Source: Thamnaconus septentrionalis (taxonomy: Eukaryota; Chordata; Actinopteri; Tetraodontiformes; Monacanthidae). Taken from it: a stretch of 64,000 nucleotides of DNA. Below are positions 11,924-23,049 of this stretch, one piece after another; position 1 is the stretch's first letter; every line of letters begins with the position of its first letter. Location of the stretch: assembly GCA_009823395.1 (NCBI GenBank), contig CM020507.1, positions 10,716,001 through 10,780,000 on the forward strand. Reading direction: 5' to 3'. Both the position numbers and the translations under genes were made by a program. Below the pieces are notes generated by a model. It was not told the origin of the DNA, did no database searches, and saw only the letters and a program-made list of their open reading frames with translations.

Positions 11924-12059
11924 AATATTCAAAGGGACTTGTCCAGGGTGTCACCCTGCCTCCGCCCTATGGCAGCTGGGATAGGCTCCAGCAGACCCCC
12001 GTGGCCCTGAGCTCAGGAAGAAGCGGGTATGGAAGTTAAATGAATGATAATATTCAAAG
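11924..12059 (+). mobile_element. 5'-truncated teleost dispersed repeat with 11-bp target-site duplication
   Basis: The insert (11935-12048) contains the widely dispersed teleost segment GCTGGGATAGGCTCCAGC and ends in an AAATGAATGA tail. It is flanked by identical 11-bp direct repeats, AATATTCAAAG, at 11924-11934 and 12049-12059. A short 3' piece with a simple-repeat tail and a target-site duplication is the signature of 5'-truncated, target-primed retrotransposition. Two other pieces of the same family lie at 20984-21180 and 57554-57705. The family name is not asserted. Confidence 0.85.
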
Positions 12060-12680
12060 AGGTGCATTGCCTCTCTTTTCTGCTGCATTAGGCTTTGTTT
12101 AATAGTCACCCCCAGTCAAAAGCCAAAAGTCCTCTAGTTGTTGCTGTGGGAAACAACTCCTCTATATTTTCACTGACTCATTTCTCCCTGTTTTTGAAGA
12201 GGATATAATCCAGTTGCCAGTGCAATCCGGGGCCTTTTATGTGTGGAACCTCCAAATAGATGCACATTAGGATAACTCAAACTCAGGTAACCCTTCTGCT
12301 TTTTAGTCTTTTTGAAAGACTATGAATGACCTGCAGGTCAAATGATAGAGTGCAAGTTTATTTTTTTATTTTTTTTTAAACAGGAAATCTTTACATACAG
12401 TCAACGACTGGGGTCGACTCCATATCCCCGTGTGACCCAGAGTGCAGGAGAAGTGATTATAGAAAACCTTTTTTTTTTTTTAAAGGCCCCTCCCCTTTTT
12501 AACATGTCAGTCCTGTGTGGGCTCTGTCCACATTAGAGATGTGAAAACATCCATTGGAAAAGGTGTCACCAGTAAAACGATGAAGTGGTGCAGATGAGTA
12601 AAGAAAAGTGTGAAAATGATTTAATTTAGCTTTGACAATAGAAACCAATGTTAAAAATGTTCAGACCAATAAACAACAGA
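12060..12680. other. Intergenic DNA, no gene seen
   Basis: AT-leaning with short T runs near 12360-12378 and 12468-12481. No recognised repeat family or gene. Confidence 0.3.
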
Positions 12681-13130
12681 GTGACATTTATTGACCCGCA
12701 CACACACTCTTGAAGCTGGTGGCCAATTTTCCCTTGTCCTCGACTCACACCATTTGGCCGCAGACGCCGACCCCTGCCGCCCCAAATCCATGCCCGGCAG
12801 CGTTTTTCAGCTCCCTCCGCTTAATCACCGAAATTTAACTGATTGCGGCGGGGTGATCGACTGGGGTGATTAACAGGGGAGCAGCAGCTGAAATGGCAGC
12901 GGCTAATGAGGCGCGCTGGGACTCCGGGGGCGATGGCTCTGTTGCAGCTCCAGCGACGACATCAGTAAACAGCGTGCTGAGTCATCCGTTGACAAAGGAG
13001 CCTTTGCAGCGGCTGCCTTCGCACGTGCGACGGCGCCGCGTGCGTGCCGCGCAGAAGCTAACCAAGCCGTGGACGCCCTCAGCAGTGAAACCTGTCGATG
13101 GCGGGCGGGCGGAAGAAGCGGACTGAGATG
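12681..13130. promoter_or_regulatory. GC-rich candidate regulatory block
   Basis: CpG-bearing single-copy DNA. It includes CTTAATCACCGAAATTTAAC near 12820 and a GC-rich segment at 13010-13110. A short + frame (12866-13126) is rich in A and R, but nothing shows that it is an exon. It may be an enhancer or CpG-rich element. Confidence 0.25.
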
Positions 13131-14110
13131 GTTGTCGATGAAAAGAGAGAAAAAAAACGAAGTATTTTTTTGATGTGGTTTATAACTTTGTTTGAAAAAG
13201 TGCTTTCCAGGCAATAATAATGATAATAAAAAAAAAAGATTGTTCCCGGGTGCCTCTGGCCAAAGCGTCGTATCTCCACCTCTCATCCTGTCCTCTCATC
13301 CCTGGACGGCGAGGAGTTGCGGTGTGATGACAGATGTCTATACAGCCTGAGGGAGACTGAGACTCACAATGACTCTGGCAGATGTGTGTGTGTGTGTGTC
13401 TACCTCCACTGTTGAATCACTGGCCGTTGTGTTAACCCTTACTGTGCTAAATACCAACCTATATACCAGTCTGCTGCCTGGTGGTTGTGTCTCGGTTTTG
13501 TTGGTGTTGTTGTTGTTGTTTTCCGCCCGGCTGCTGAGTGACACTGATCTGTGTGTTATGTTCTGCTGCTGCTGGTTGCCGTTGGATTGGATGTGGATTT
13601 ATAGCCCCGCCTCTAAAAAAAACTGCACCCTTGGGCGCCAGCCTGAGTCCTTGTCTGCCTACCTGCGTGTGAGTTTTTAGTGTGCCGCGCTGTATAATGA
13701 GCAAACTTCATCTTGAAGAATAAATAGTGTGCCGTGCACTCCAACGACTCCCACATATTTGGGTTCTTGTTTTTCCCCTGCCAAGCTGGCCTTATTTTTC
13801 TTTCATTTAATTCAGTTTTTGCTAAGTTATGGTACGCTTTCTTCCCCCTTCCCTCAGTTTTTTCTTTTGGACCGTTCTCAAACTGCCCATAGATGAATAA
13901 ATCTTCTCTGCCTGCTTGTACTGCGCTCAGTGCCGCAGTGGTCATCTTACACCGAAAACAACAAAATGTTGATTCGCCACAGAAGTGGATCGGGATTCTG
14001 CTCTGCTCTGGTTTCCTCCAGGCCCGAGCATAACAATGTGAAAATGATAAGCAGGTCACTTTGTTAATAACGCAGGGATTTGGATGCGCAATAAGTCTGT
14101 AAACAGGGAG
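13131..14110. other. Intergenic DNA with short GT and GTT tracts
   Basis: Contains (GT)8 at 13384-13399 and a GTT-rich tract near 13500-13521. The 191-codon minus frame (13613-14188) begins inside the CTG/CCG tract to its right, which supplies its Q-rich start. Downstream it shows no domain. Not called as a gene. Confidence 0.3.
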
Positions 14111-14120
14111 GAAGAGTTTT

Positions 14121-14186
14121 AGCCGCTGCTGCCGCTGCAGCTGCCGCTGCCGCTGCTGCAGCTGCTGCCGCTGCCGCTGCTGCTGC
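14121..14186. repeat. Imperfect (GCTGCC)n / (GCT)n tract
   Basis: Alternating GCTGCC, GCTGCA and GCTGCT units over about 66 bp. They give Q/R-rich or S/G-rich runs in minus-strand frames. Confidence 0.88.
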
Positions 14187-14829
14187 ATGACTTGTGCTTG
14201 TTGATGGACACCTGAAGGTATCTGAAGCAGACTATTGATCCGGGACGTAGGCCGGGAACAGATTTATACTTTGATTTCCTGGAGCAAACACACAGTGTTT
14301 GGATAGGGATGTAAACCAAAGCCCGGTCTGTTGACTCCATTTGTCATATATATTCTCTGTTCGATAACTCAATAAAGTGTTGGGGGACAGCAGCTGCTGA
14401 GGGAGGAAGTTGGAGGCGAGCGTGTCTTGGTTAATGTATTTCTGTCAGCGGGAGGGAAGGGTGGAGGATGGAGGAGGGGGAGGAGGGGAGAGAAGGACGT
14501 GTGGACGGCGGTAATCCCTCCATCGCTTTCCTCACCACTCTTCTCTCTCACTGTATCCTCATCACCCCTCCTCAAACAGCCCCACCCCCTCTGTAAACGA
14601 CACGTGCTTATTTTGAGAGCGCGCCGGAATTGTGTCATTTATGCCGTCACACCGCAATTATGTTGTATTTGTCTTTTTGATACCGTGCGTGTCACTGATT
14701 GCGCTCGTGAGCTCCGGGTGACACGTGTGTATTTTAAAGTTGCTGCGCTTATTTTCATTTGGTTTTTCTGCCACAGTTTGGATGGACTAGAACTTTCTTC
14801 TGATGCCTGTGGTATATAGGCATGCTAAT
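14187..14829. other. Intergenic DNA, no gene seen
   Basis: Purine-rich at 14400-14500. No recognised repeat, RNA or exon. Confidence 0.3.
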
Positions 14830-14906
14830 AAAGGTCCTGTGTATAAGATTTGGCTCCCTCTGATGGTGAGAAAGTGCACTGCAAACAAATGAATACCTAT
14901 CTTTTT
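14830..14906 (+). mobile_element. Fragment of a teleost MITE-type repeat
   Basis: AAGGTCCTGTGTATAAGATT followed by a CCCTCTGATGGTGAGAAAGT-like segment and then a GCAAACAAATGAATACC segment. It has the order and spacing I know from the left end of a common teleost inverted-repeat element, and its end resembles the one at 2626. No right end is seen, so this is a truncated copy. Confidence 0.55.
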
Positions 14907-15465
14907 TTTGTCAGTACAACCATCAGACATTAAAGTGCAATCGGACCGATCCACTGGCTACTTCAGCATCGCAACCACAACATTTTACTCTCTTCAGAAA
15001 TTCCATCCAGGAGAGGCCACTCCGATGTTAATCCCTGTTTTTCTGACGTTCCACTTGATCTCGCATCAGCCTGACACAAACTCCCAGGGTGATATCAGGA
15101 AACCAGCAGCGCATCCATCCAGGGCGACGTACCTACATACTTGCTTTTCCATTTTCTGTAAACATATGCCAGAAAAGGTCCCGAATTGGGCTTTTAAATA
15201 ATGATAAAAAGGAGGTTTGTTGAAAGCGAAATCAGGTGTCAGCAGCAACAAAGACTGTCGGCTCGTCGCATCCGCAGCTCGCGCTATTAGTATATGTTTG
15301 TATGTCTTGGCCAGTTGCTTCCAGTGAGATTTTAAGGACTTGACAGCCCATCACAGATGTTTCTTTCATCACGCCTGATCTCTCTAATCTCTGAGGAGTA
15401 AGACAGACAGCAAGGAAGAGAGACGCAGACAGAGAGATATATGTGAGGTTAATACACTGACAACG
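14907..15465. other. Intergenic DNA, no gene seen
   Basis: Single-copy DNA of ordinary composition. The 97-codon + frame at 14908-15201 has no recognised domain. Confidence 0.3.
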
Positions 15466-16400
15466 TTGGAAACCTCCGCCTCTCTCGTCCTCATGCATAT
15501 TTATGGCCGAAAGCCCACGAGGAGAGCCAGATTTAATGCCTTAATGCGCATTACCGCAATAATAAGGGAGAAGCGACTTCGATCGCTTAATTCTCCAGAG
15601 TGTCATCATAAATAACGGCTTACATGTAGCTTACTTTGATAAAACGCCGGATGGGTGTGAGGGATGGAGCGCCGTCGTCCGCTCCAGCTTCTCAGATGTT
15701 TTTTTTTTTCCTGCCCCCCCGACCCACCCACCGTGCACATGCGTGCAAGCTCCACAGATCTAAATTCAGTGCATTTGTATTTTTTACGCGTGCAGGCGAA
15801 AATAAAATAATAATAAAAACAGACAGAGCTATTACATCTCCAGAAAATGTCATTGACTCCCATTACACCCACAAAGGCCCCGGCACCATTACAACACAGG
15901 GCAAATTAGTCACTATGAAGATGAATGGGCGCGCAAAAACACAATAATGCGCTGTTCGGCATGTAGAAATTCCCCCATACATTTTTAACGCGGCCACTCA
16001 TCAGAGCGCTGGGGGTTCGGAAAAAACAGAGACAGAAAAAGATCTCAGATAATTAACAAACATCCTTTTAGCTCCTCCTCCGAGCGTCACAAGCACACAT
16101 CAACGTCACACCGCCGTGCATCGCTCATTACGCCGCACGTGCTCGTGCGTCACGTACGGCCTCCGAGTGTTTGCGCAGCCGCTCGTTTCCTTCGGCTTTG
16201 ACACGGAGCCGTTAGTTCTTGTCTCTCCTCCGGCCATCAGGCTGCGAGTTCGGGCCCGAGCGCAGCGTCTTTACATCGCAGTGACAAATATTACGACAGG
16301 ATATAATGGTTTTTTTAGGCAAAGCGAGGGCGTTTGCGTTTAAAATAATATGACTGCGAGATGGAGTGTAGCACAGGGGACGTGCATGCCGTGAGAAGTT
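15466..16400. promoter_or_regulatory. Candidate conserved non-coding block with clustered TAAT sites
   Basis: 15490-15650 carries ATGCATATTTATGG and TTTAATGCC. Next comes a perfect 12-bp palindrome, TAATGCGCATTA (15542-15553), then GCTTAATTC and a further TTTGATAAAACG. From 15840 onward there are more repeat-free stretches with ATTA cores (CCATTACAACAC, AATTAGTCAC). This density of homeodomain-type cores in unique DNA suggests an enhancer. No conservation data are available. Confidence 0.35.
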
Positions 16401-16574
16401 GTGAGCCTTGGCTGGCAGACAGTTGATGGTTTCCTCATTGTCTGGTCTCTCGTTGACTGATTTCAATGATTTCATTGGGCAAAATTTATTTATCAACATT
16501 AATCAACTAAGCGGTCACCACCACTTATGCTCCACTTTTCATAATGTGTGCTGTAAAACACAAAGTGGTTTGGA
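16401..16574. other. Short unique spacer
   Basis: Ordinary composition; nothing recognised. Confidence 0.3.
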
Positions 16575-16745
16575 AATCAGCCCTTTGTGATGTCACAAAG
16601 GGGACCCATACCTCACCATGGCAACGCCTCCAGCCAAATGTTGGCTGCAATGTCTTTGTTCAATTTAGAGTGTCCCAGTGGTTCAGCAAATGATTGAGAA
16701 GGCTGTGAACAGAGGGCTAAACATGCTGTTTTCCAGAGAGGGTTT
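16575..16745 (+). mobile_element. Dispersed repeat, 'TTTGTGATGTCACAAA' family, copy 1
   Basis: Opens with an inverted pair, CCCTTTGTGA and TCACAAAGGG, separated by two bases (16581-16602). About 100 bp later it has GGCTGTGAACAGAGGGCTAA. The same two landmarks in the same relative order recur, reverse-complemented, at 43138-43286 and more weakly at 61370-61494. This is therefore a dispersed non-coding repeat. Its class is not established. Confidence 0.6.
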
Positions 16746-19700
16746 TTTATGATGAACGTGGCAAAGCTTCTCTCCCGGACTGGATGGAAAGCAACGGTCT
16801 GAAACATCCATAACAAAGGACCTTCACCTTTGACTCAGTATCGATGCTTGCAGTGGGGTTATCGGCGTTGGTGCAACACAGCATGCAATTTATCAAATCA
16901 ATGCGGCACTTTGAACTGAGGCCATCGATGAATATGTGTAAACTGTTTGTTGCAATAACTGGATTTAATGAGAAGACGGTGAGAATGCCTCCTGAACAAA
17001 AATAAGGGAATAATGGACTAAGATCCAGATAATGTTCAACCATGTTAAAATGAAAGTATCAACAGCAGTAACATCAGTAATCTTTAACATGGACTTCCAG
17101 GAGAAGCTATTGTCTTGTGGTGCGAGGATGTTTACAGCTGCGGTTCTTCCTGTCTGTCAATGTAAACAATGAGTTCTTTTATGATTTGTCAGGAGCTTAC
17201 ATTGATATTCTCCCCCTGTGGGTGTTGAGACGTTGTTGTTGTTGTTGTTGTTCGTTGTGTTGTCTTGTGCTGTGCTGATCCATGAAGAGTTGCATTGGCG
17301 GAGCCCGGGAAGAATCGCTGCAGCTGTGCTGTAGCTAGCCTGTAGCTACTGGGGATCCCAATAAACCAAACAAGCAAATCCTGAAGACAGCTTTTTATTT
17401 TTATTTTTTTGAGAGTAGCGACTAACAAACATGAGACGAGGCGGAACATCCTGTTCGTGTGCAAACAACATGTTGTCTGTCATTTGTGGTTTTCGCAGAG
17501 TATCTGTAAACAGCTTGTTATTGTTGTTCATCATGCTAATGTGCTCATGCTAGTCATTTCTCTTGTCGACCATTATCATAGCTATTACTCTTGGGCTATC
17601 AATTGTAGGGTTTCGTATTCATTCGCGAGAAGCGATGAGTCACATTACCAGGCTATAAACTGTCAGCAAACATCCTGCAAGGAGTGAATGTAAAAGAACT
17701 CGTCCCTCTGGGCGGCATGATGTGTTTATTCAAGCACAATTTGTTGAAACAAACGTACTTTTTAAGACACAGAAGACTTTCACCATGTGCCAAAAAAAGT
17801 TAATTCCATCCCCCCTTCCGACTACCGTGAGCACAGTGTACTGGAGGCTGAGGATTTAGTGGTCTTAGCCATGTGCTGCACATATCAGGTTTTTGTGAGC
17901 TCGGCTTGACCGCCTTCCTCTGCCTCCTGACAGTGAACGATGTGCCCGTAACGAGGTGGCGATGGATAAACTACGTAATGGGAACCCAACCTGTGAGACG
18001 AGCTATTAATCTTGGTAAGGCGGAGATGACCGGCGGAGCAGGTCTGCTCACTGTAACATTAGGATTTCGCGGCTGTCGGACTGTGTCCAGGCGTGCGCTG
18101 TGTTCTGGCTTTCTTAACAGAACACTACCTGATTTCCCCCAGGCTCTGAGCTATAAGATCCTCCATGGCTTTGTATGCACTCGGCCCCAGAAATAGGACA
18201 CCTGATCTAGGTCAGGTCACAGGACCACGTTCAACAATTCTCTGTAATGAAGAAATATATCATGTACTCTGAGTCAATGCAAAAAAACTTTTTCTGCCGC
18301 TGTAAATGTTGGTCCTGAACGTTTGCATTAGGCATGTTCTATCTGTCTGTATCTTGACATCCGAATGCACCCCGTGAGCTAAACTTCAGTATTTAAGGAC
18401 CCACCACCTGAAGAAATACATTAAAGAAGATTTTTGCTACAGCTGATAGATATGCTTGCTGGGAAATAAATACAATGAAATAACAAACTGGAAAAAAAGT
18501 CTAAAAAACTACATCGGTCAATACGGAAAGTAACACAAATTTCATACAAACTGTTTTGGTTTTTTTCTTAGATGAATTCGCAATTAAAAAAAAAAATCCT
18601 GCGCTGTCCTCTTTGTTGAATTTGGTTTCATTTTAAATAAAAATGTTTTGGCCGTGACTGAAATATAGTAGCCATGTCATCTTACCAGTGAATGGGAAGG
18701 TGATTCAGCACCAACAGTTAAACTTTGTTTAGCTTCAATGCTTTAATGCTACTGACTTGTTGCTTAAACACTGACTGTTGTACTGTGTCTTGTGCTGTGG
18801 CTGAAGAAATGTTTTCTAGCTTTCCTTTGTCATTGGCTCACAGCGAACTTCGCTCTCTGTGGGATTCTTAAATTATACCTGTAGTGCACAGTGCATTCAA
18901 TGGCTGCTGTAGCTGTTTGAAAACCCTTTTTGGCTTTTGTCACTCACAGTCAGTGACATTTCTTTGACACACTCATGTTCAACAAAGCTTTGGAGTGACA
19001 CAAATACATGTCATGCAAAATTCCACTAAATCCAATAACGCTGGGAAATTTACTTTTTATCATTTCTATTCCTCTGCTTTGGTTTCTCTACACATGCAGC
19101 TGAACTCAGTGAAGGTTTTCAATTTGTTCCAATAGGACTGCACATCGTCTTGTGGGTTTATGTGCCTCAGCATTAAAACATCCTCTCGCAGGCAGAATAT
19201 ACCAGGCTTTCTTAACACGCAACAAACAGATTGCAGCCTAATTATGAAAACACTGTTAACTGCTTTATTTTCATGTCATGATTTATATTAAAAAAAAAAA
19301 GATCTGGATGAAATCCAGTACAACCAGTAATTTTTTCCTCCAATAATTCTTGAATTCATAACCACATTAGCATGTTTCAAGGGTTAACTTTTTTCTTTTT
19401 TTTTATAGCCATTGAATCATCATGAAGGCCATGGAATCTATTCTTCTCATATGTACATACCGTGTGAATCTATAAGCTGGACTTCCATCAAGCTGTTTTT
19501 TGTGAGTAAATGTATTTAATGTTGAAACAATTTGAAACACGATGTTGATTTGATAAAGAGCAATTAAAACAAAACACAAACAAAAAAAGGTGATTAGAGA
19601 GACTTAAATATATCCATCTTCCTCTCCAGAGGAAAGGACGATGATAGAGCAGTATCATAATATTTCAGCATTGGACTATTGGCAGTGATGAAATGTAATA

Positions 19701-20110
19701 ATTGCAACGCATTGCCTAAACCTCCTCTCCTCAGCCTCCTCTTCTTCTTCAGTGGTGTAGCGACATGTGACAGAATAAAAAAAAACAAAAAACGGACCAC
19801 CTGCTGCTCATCACATGACTAACTGCAAATGTTCACACCAGTGCAGCTGACGGGGTAAAGCACACAAATATATATCTCCTCTTGACAGATTTCTGAAAAT
19901 CTGGCTAACATTATACTATGTTTTTGTACCATTGTTTGTGTGCATCTTAACTGTAATGTGTATTCTTATATTTTCTGTGAAATACCTTGATGATGCTCCT
20001 GGGAGGATTCAGTGTGGACTGAGGGGGTTATGCTTGGGAGAGCTTGTGTTTTACACTGCTCTGTCCTGTTTTGTGTGTGTTGTTTATGTTTGGAAACAAG
20101 ATAGCTAAGC
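16746..20110. other. AT-rich intergenic DNA, no gene seen
   Basis: Long stretch with many A/T runs and a (GTT)n tract at 17229-17251. A segment near 17340-17372 (CTACTGGGGATCCCAATAAA) resembles the 3' end of some fish LINEs but is too short to call. The + frame at 17873-18196 has a reasonably protein-like sequence but no domain I recognise. 18200-20100 may be decayed repeat. No RNA gene was found. Confidence 0.3.
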
Positions 20111-20720
20111 TCAATTTAAAATAAATAAATAGCAATACTTTTTAATGGAAACCCGGCAGTTAACAGCGGTAAACAGCGCGCTGCACTCTCATAAGTTTGC
20201 TGCTCACACAGAGTTAAATGTCCTTGTTTGAGACGTTTGAGGGCGACAGCCAGGCGCTTGCCTTTGAAAGTCTTTTGAGAGTCAGAGTCCCGCCTTCCCC
20301 TCAGCCGCCCTCTTCTTCCAATTTCTGCAGGTAAACATTCATCTGGGATGCCTGGGACGTCTTTTGGTTTTTGTGAGCTTCTGGGTCGTGACAGCATGAC
20401 CTAGGAAATTAGAAATAGAGCTGCTCTGATGTGACAAACAAAACAACGGCACATTTTTTTTGTTTTGTTTTGTCTTTTCGCCCGAGAGGTGACAGGGCAG
20501 CTGCTGCCGTGACTGATGACGAGGGAGAGGAGTATCGCTCCTCGACATGATGAGGGGCCATAAGAGCGAAGAGAGGTGAGTCGAGGGATTAAATGAAGCC
20601 GTGAAGATGCAGCGGCGGCGCCGCCATCTGAGAGAGACGGCGCTTTATTTACACCTTAGACACGACTCATTAAGCATAAAGCACTTCCCCTCCTCCTCCC
20701 TCCTGGGGCATATGGAAGCA
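20111..20720. promoter_or_regulatory. GC-richer candidate regulatory block
   Basis: Stands out from AT-rich DNA on both sides. It contains TTATTTACACCTTAGAC and ACTCATTAAGCATAAAGCAC (20648-20685) plus CpG-rich stretches around 20600-20640. No exon is recognised. Its regulatory role is inferred from composition only. Confidence 0.25.
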
Positions 20721-20983
20721 GAGGTGTATGTTAGTGTATTTAGACACGCCTGCATGGCTTAGTCTAGACTATGCAAGCAGGAGGATGTATTGTTTACTTG
20801 TCCTGGTTTTTTTTTTTTTTTAACATATTAACTCTCATATTTAACTTCTTTCAAGCAACATATTCATTGATTCTCTTCTTAGATTGTCCAAATGCCTCAT
20901 AATTATAAGACTGCCAAGGCCACTGACAAATTAAAATTGCCTTTTACATAAAAGTTAGGTAACTCCTTATGGGATAACTTCTT

Positions 20984-21180
20984 CCATCCATCCATCCATC
21001 CATCCATCCATCACTACTTCTTCTTCGCTGGGTTGCTCAGTTGCTGCCCCAGCTGTCATGGTGTGAGGTCGCAGTTACACTCTGGACAAGGTGCCAGTTC
21101 ATCAAGCCACCAAATGGAGGCTAACAACTTCTCACACTGACATTCACACCTCGGGACAATTTAGAGTTGCCAATTAAATT
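20984..21180 (-). mobile_element. Teleost dispersed repeat with (CCAT)n tail, minus strand
   Basis: A (CCAT)7 tail at 20984-21012 is followed by a diverged minus-strand copy of the same family as 11935-12048. Landmarks are CCCAGCTGTCAT, TCTGGACAAGGTGCCAG, GACATTCACACCT and GACAATTTAGAGTTGCCAAT. The orientation and simple-repeat tail fit a retroposed element whose 3' end faces left. Confidence 0.82.
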
Positions 21181-21585
21181 ATTTTTTATTATTATTTAAG
21201 TAAAAAAAAAAAAGTCATTTAATGTATGTATTGTTTCTGTGTTATTTCAAATTCACGTTATGATAGCTCGGCTGATCCTTTAAAGGGTCTTAAAAACTAA
21301 CACAATTTACACATTATATTACAAACTCTAATATAATTGAAAATATAATGAATCAGTAAAAAACTAATGTTGGTCATTATCTAGAGATGACATCTTCTCC
21401 CATCTTATCTAGAGGAGAACAGAACCCCAAAATAACAGAAGCTGCTGTAGCAAATGCAAACCAAGTGATTTCTCAGCCAGCAAACCGCACACTTTATACA
21501 CTAACCTTGTGAACCTCCAGCATGTGATGGTGTGATACTCAGAACTGCCTTTCGTAGTTCATCATTTAGAGGCATACAGTTATTC
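21181..21585. other. AT-rich spacer, no gene seen
   Basis: AT-rich, with an A run near 21201-21212. No recognised feature before the composite transposon region. Confidence 0.3.
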
Positions 21586-21669
21586 GGGACTGAGCATCAG
21601 CGAAGGCCTGCTCTCATCAGAGCAGGACTACGCAAAGCGAAGTCTTGATTGTTTTTGTAAGGTTTATTA
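21586..21669 (+). mobile_element. Head of outer 'GGGACTGAGC' element (copy alpha)
   Basis: Begins GGGACTGAGC, followed by a perfect 8-bp hairpin, CCTGCTCT / AGAGCAGG (21607-21614, 21619-21626). A second near-perfect one follows, GACTACGC / GCGAAGTC (21626-21633, 21637-21644), then a TTGATTGTTTTTGTAAGG segment ending in TTTATTA. There the sequence is cut by a second GGGACTGAGC head. The expected continuation, (TTA)n followed by the CTTCCGCCGCCC segment, appears at about 24484. I therefore read this as the split 5' end of an element that resumes there. Confidence 0.7.
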
Positions 21670-21754
21670 GGGACTGAGCCAGTGAAAGACCAGTTCGAAA
21701 CGAACTGGTCTTTCGCAATGGCGAAAGACCCTATTGTATTTGCTATGTTTATTC

Positions 21755-21776
21755 TTATTATTATTATTATTATTAT
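21755..21776. repeat. (ATT)n microsatellite inside element beta
   Basis: About seven ATT units, placed just after the hairpin head as in other members of this family. The third copy at 56.3 kb has CTA units in the same position. Confidence 0.88.
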
Positions 21777-21891
21777 TTACAAAACATGCTCCAAAACCCA
21801 CCAAATTCGGCACGGAGGTAGAAACTGGTACACAATGAAAGAAAATGAAGACAAAAAGGCAAAATTCCACTTCTAGCGCCCCTAGAGGGGT

Positions 21892-22400
21892 CCAACTACA
21901 ATTGTCCAAAAACTACAAATGGCCCTAGCTTCCACTAGGAAGGTCGAAAAAGATGGGGGAACACCCACGTTCGTCTCTTCAAGCCCGACATTTCGTGACG
22001 CTCTAACCTATGTCGCCCGACAAACAGGGAGTGAATTATTCCCACTTTTCGTTTTCACGTTAAAAGCATACAGCTCAGAAAGCGCAAGTCCGACGGGCTT
22101 GAAAATTCAGTATGACATAGACTGGACCTTCATTACAAAGAATCATCATCAAAAAAAAGGGATGCTTCCAACCATTTTCGTGCGCCCCAAAAGTCGTCCA
22201 ACTACAATTGACCACAAATTACAAATGGCCCTAGCTTCCACTAGGAAGGTCGAAAAAGATGGGGAAAACACCCACGCGCTCGTCTCTTCAAGCCCGACAT
22301 TTTGCACCTCTAACCTTTGTCCCCGACAAACAGGAAGTGAGTTATTCCCACGTTTTTGGTTTTCAAATTAAAATCATAACGCTCAGAAAGCGCAAGTCCA
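21892..22400 (+). repeat. Tandem internal units of element beta, about 306-bp period
   Basis: The segment starting CCAACTACAATTG, then CCCTAGCTTCCACTAGGAAG and a GACAAACAGG-AGTGA landmark, occurs at 21892 and again at 22198. That is a 306-bp shift with only modest divergence. Further, more diverged units with AGGAAGGTCG are found in the outer element near 24680, 24830 and 25170, and a more altered one near 25500. Confidence 0.82.
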
Positions 22401-22461
22401 ACGGGCTTGAAAATTCAGTAAGACATAGTCTGGACCTTCATTACAAAGAATCATCAAAAAT

Positions 22462-22729
22462 TTTTGCTTTTTTCCAACCGTTTTTCGTGCAACGGCCCTC
22501 CAACCAGACTCTAACTCATAACTCTTCATATTTATGGATATAGTTAGAACGTTGGATCGGCTTTGACAATGCAAGATCCACTATAAAGGACACTGATTGC
22601 GTAACATTCTTTTTCCTCTTTTTTTCCTCAACTGGCAGGCAGAACATGCTCAAAGGCTATTAAAACATGTCATTCATAAATGCTGGCTTGTGATTGAACA
22701 ACGCCCCATAACAACAGACATTTAACTGC
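22462..22729 (+). repeat. 268-bp direct duplication, left copy
   Basis: Nearly identical to 23928-24193; both run from a TTTTGCTTTT segment to TTTAACTGC. Shared landmarks include CAACGGCCCTCCAACCAGAC, GAACGTTGGATCGGCTTTGA and GGCAGGCAGAACATGCTC. On the minus strand both copies give the same short peptide, which is only a by-product. Confidence 0.92.
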
Positions 22730-22771
22730 GTGTGTGTGTGTAAATAGAAACACGCACTCAGGTGTCCATCT

Positions 22772-22832
22772 CAAGACCTCTTTCATAATGACCGGCATCT
22801 CACAAGACCTCTTTCATAATGACCGGCATCTC
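22772..22832. repeat. 31-bp unit repeated twice in tandem
   Basis: CAAGACCTCTTTCATAATGA plus CCGGCATCT occurs at 22772 and again at 22803, identical across the unit, so the duplication is recent. Confidence 0.9.
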
Positions 22833-22871
22833 AAGGATCAAACACAGATGTATTTTGATCAAGTCTTCCTC

Positions 22872-22907
22872 TGTGTTTGTGTGTGTGTGTGTGCGCGCGC
22901 GCGTGTA
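22872..22907. repeat. (GT)n-(GC)n-(GT) alternating purine-pyrimidine tract
   Basis: GT units pass into GCGCGCGCGC and back to GTGT. Such alternating tracts are known to favour the Z-DNA form. Confidence 0.88.
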
Positions 22908-23049
22908 TTTGTTAAATCTCTCTCGCACTCTGATACAATGTACTGACTAATATAACATACAAACATGATCGCATTTGTCATTCGGTTTTTATTTTGAAAT
23001 TAGTTTATTTTGAAAATTCACCGGATTTTCTCGTTTACTTTGAGCGACT

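Noticed and set aside
17873..18196. 107-codon + frame with mixed residues
   Set aside because: No domain, no splice-site pair and no similarity that I recognise; it lies in otherwise AT-rich anonymous DNA.
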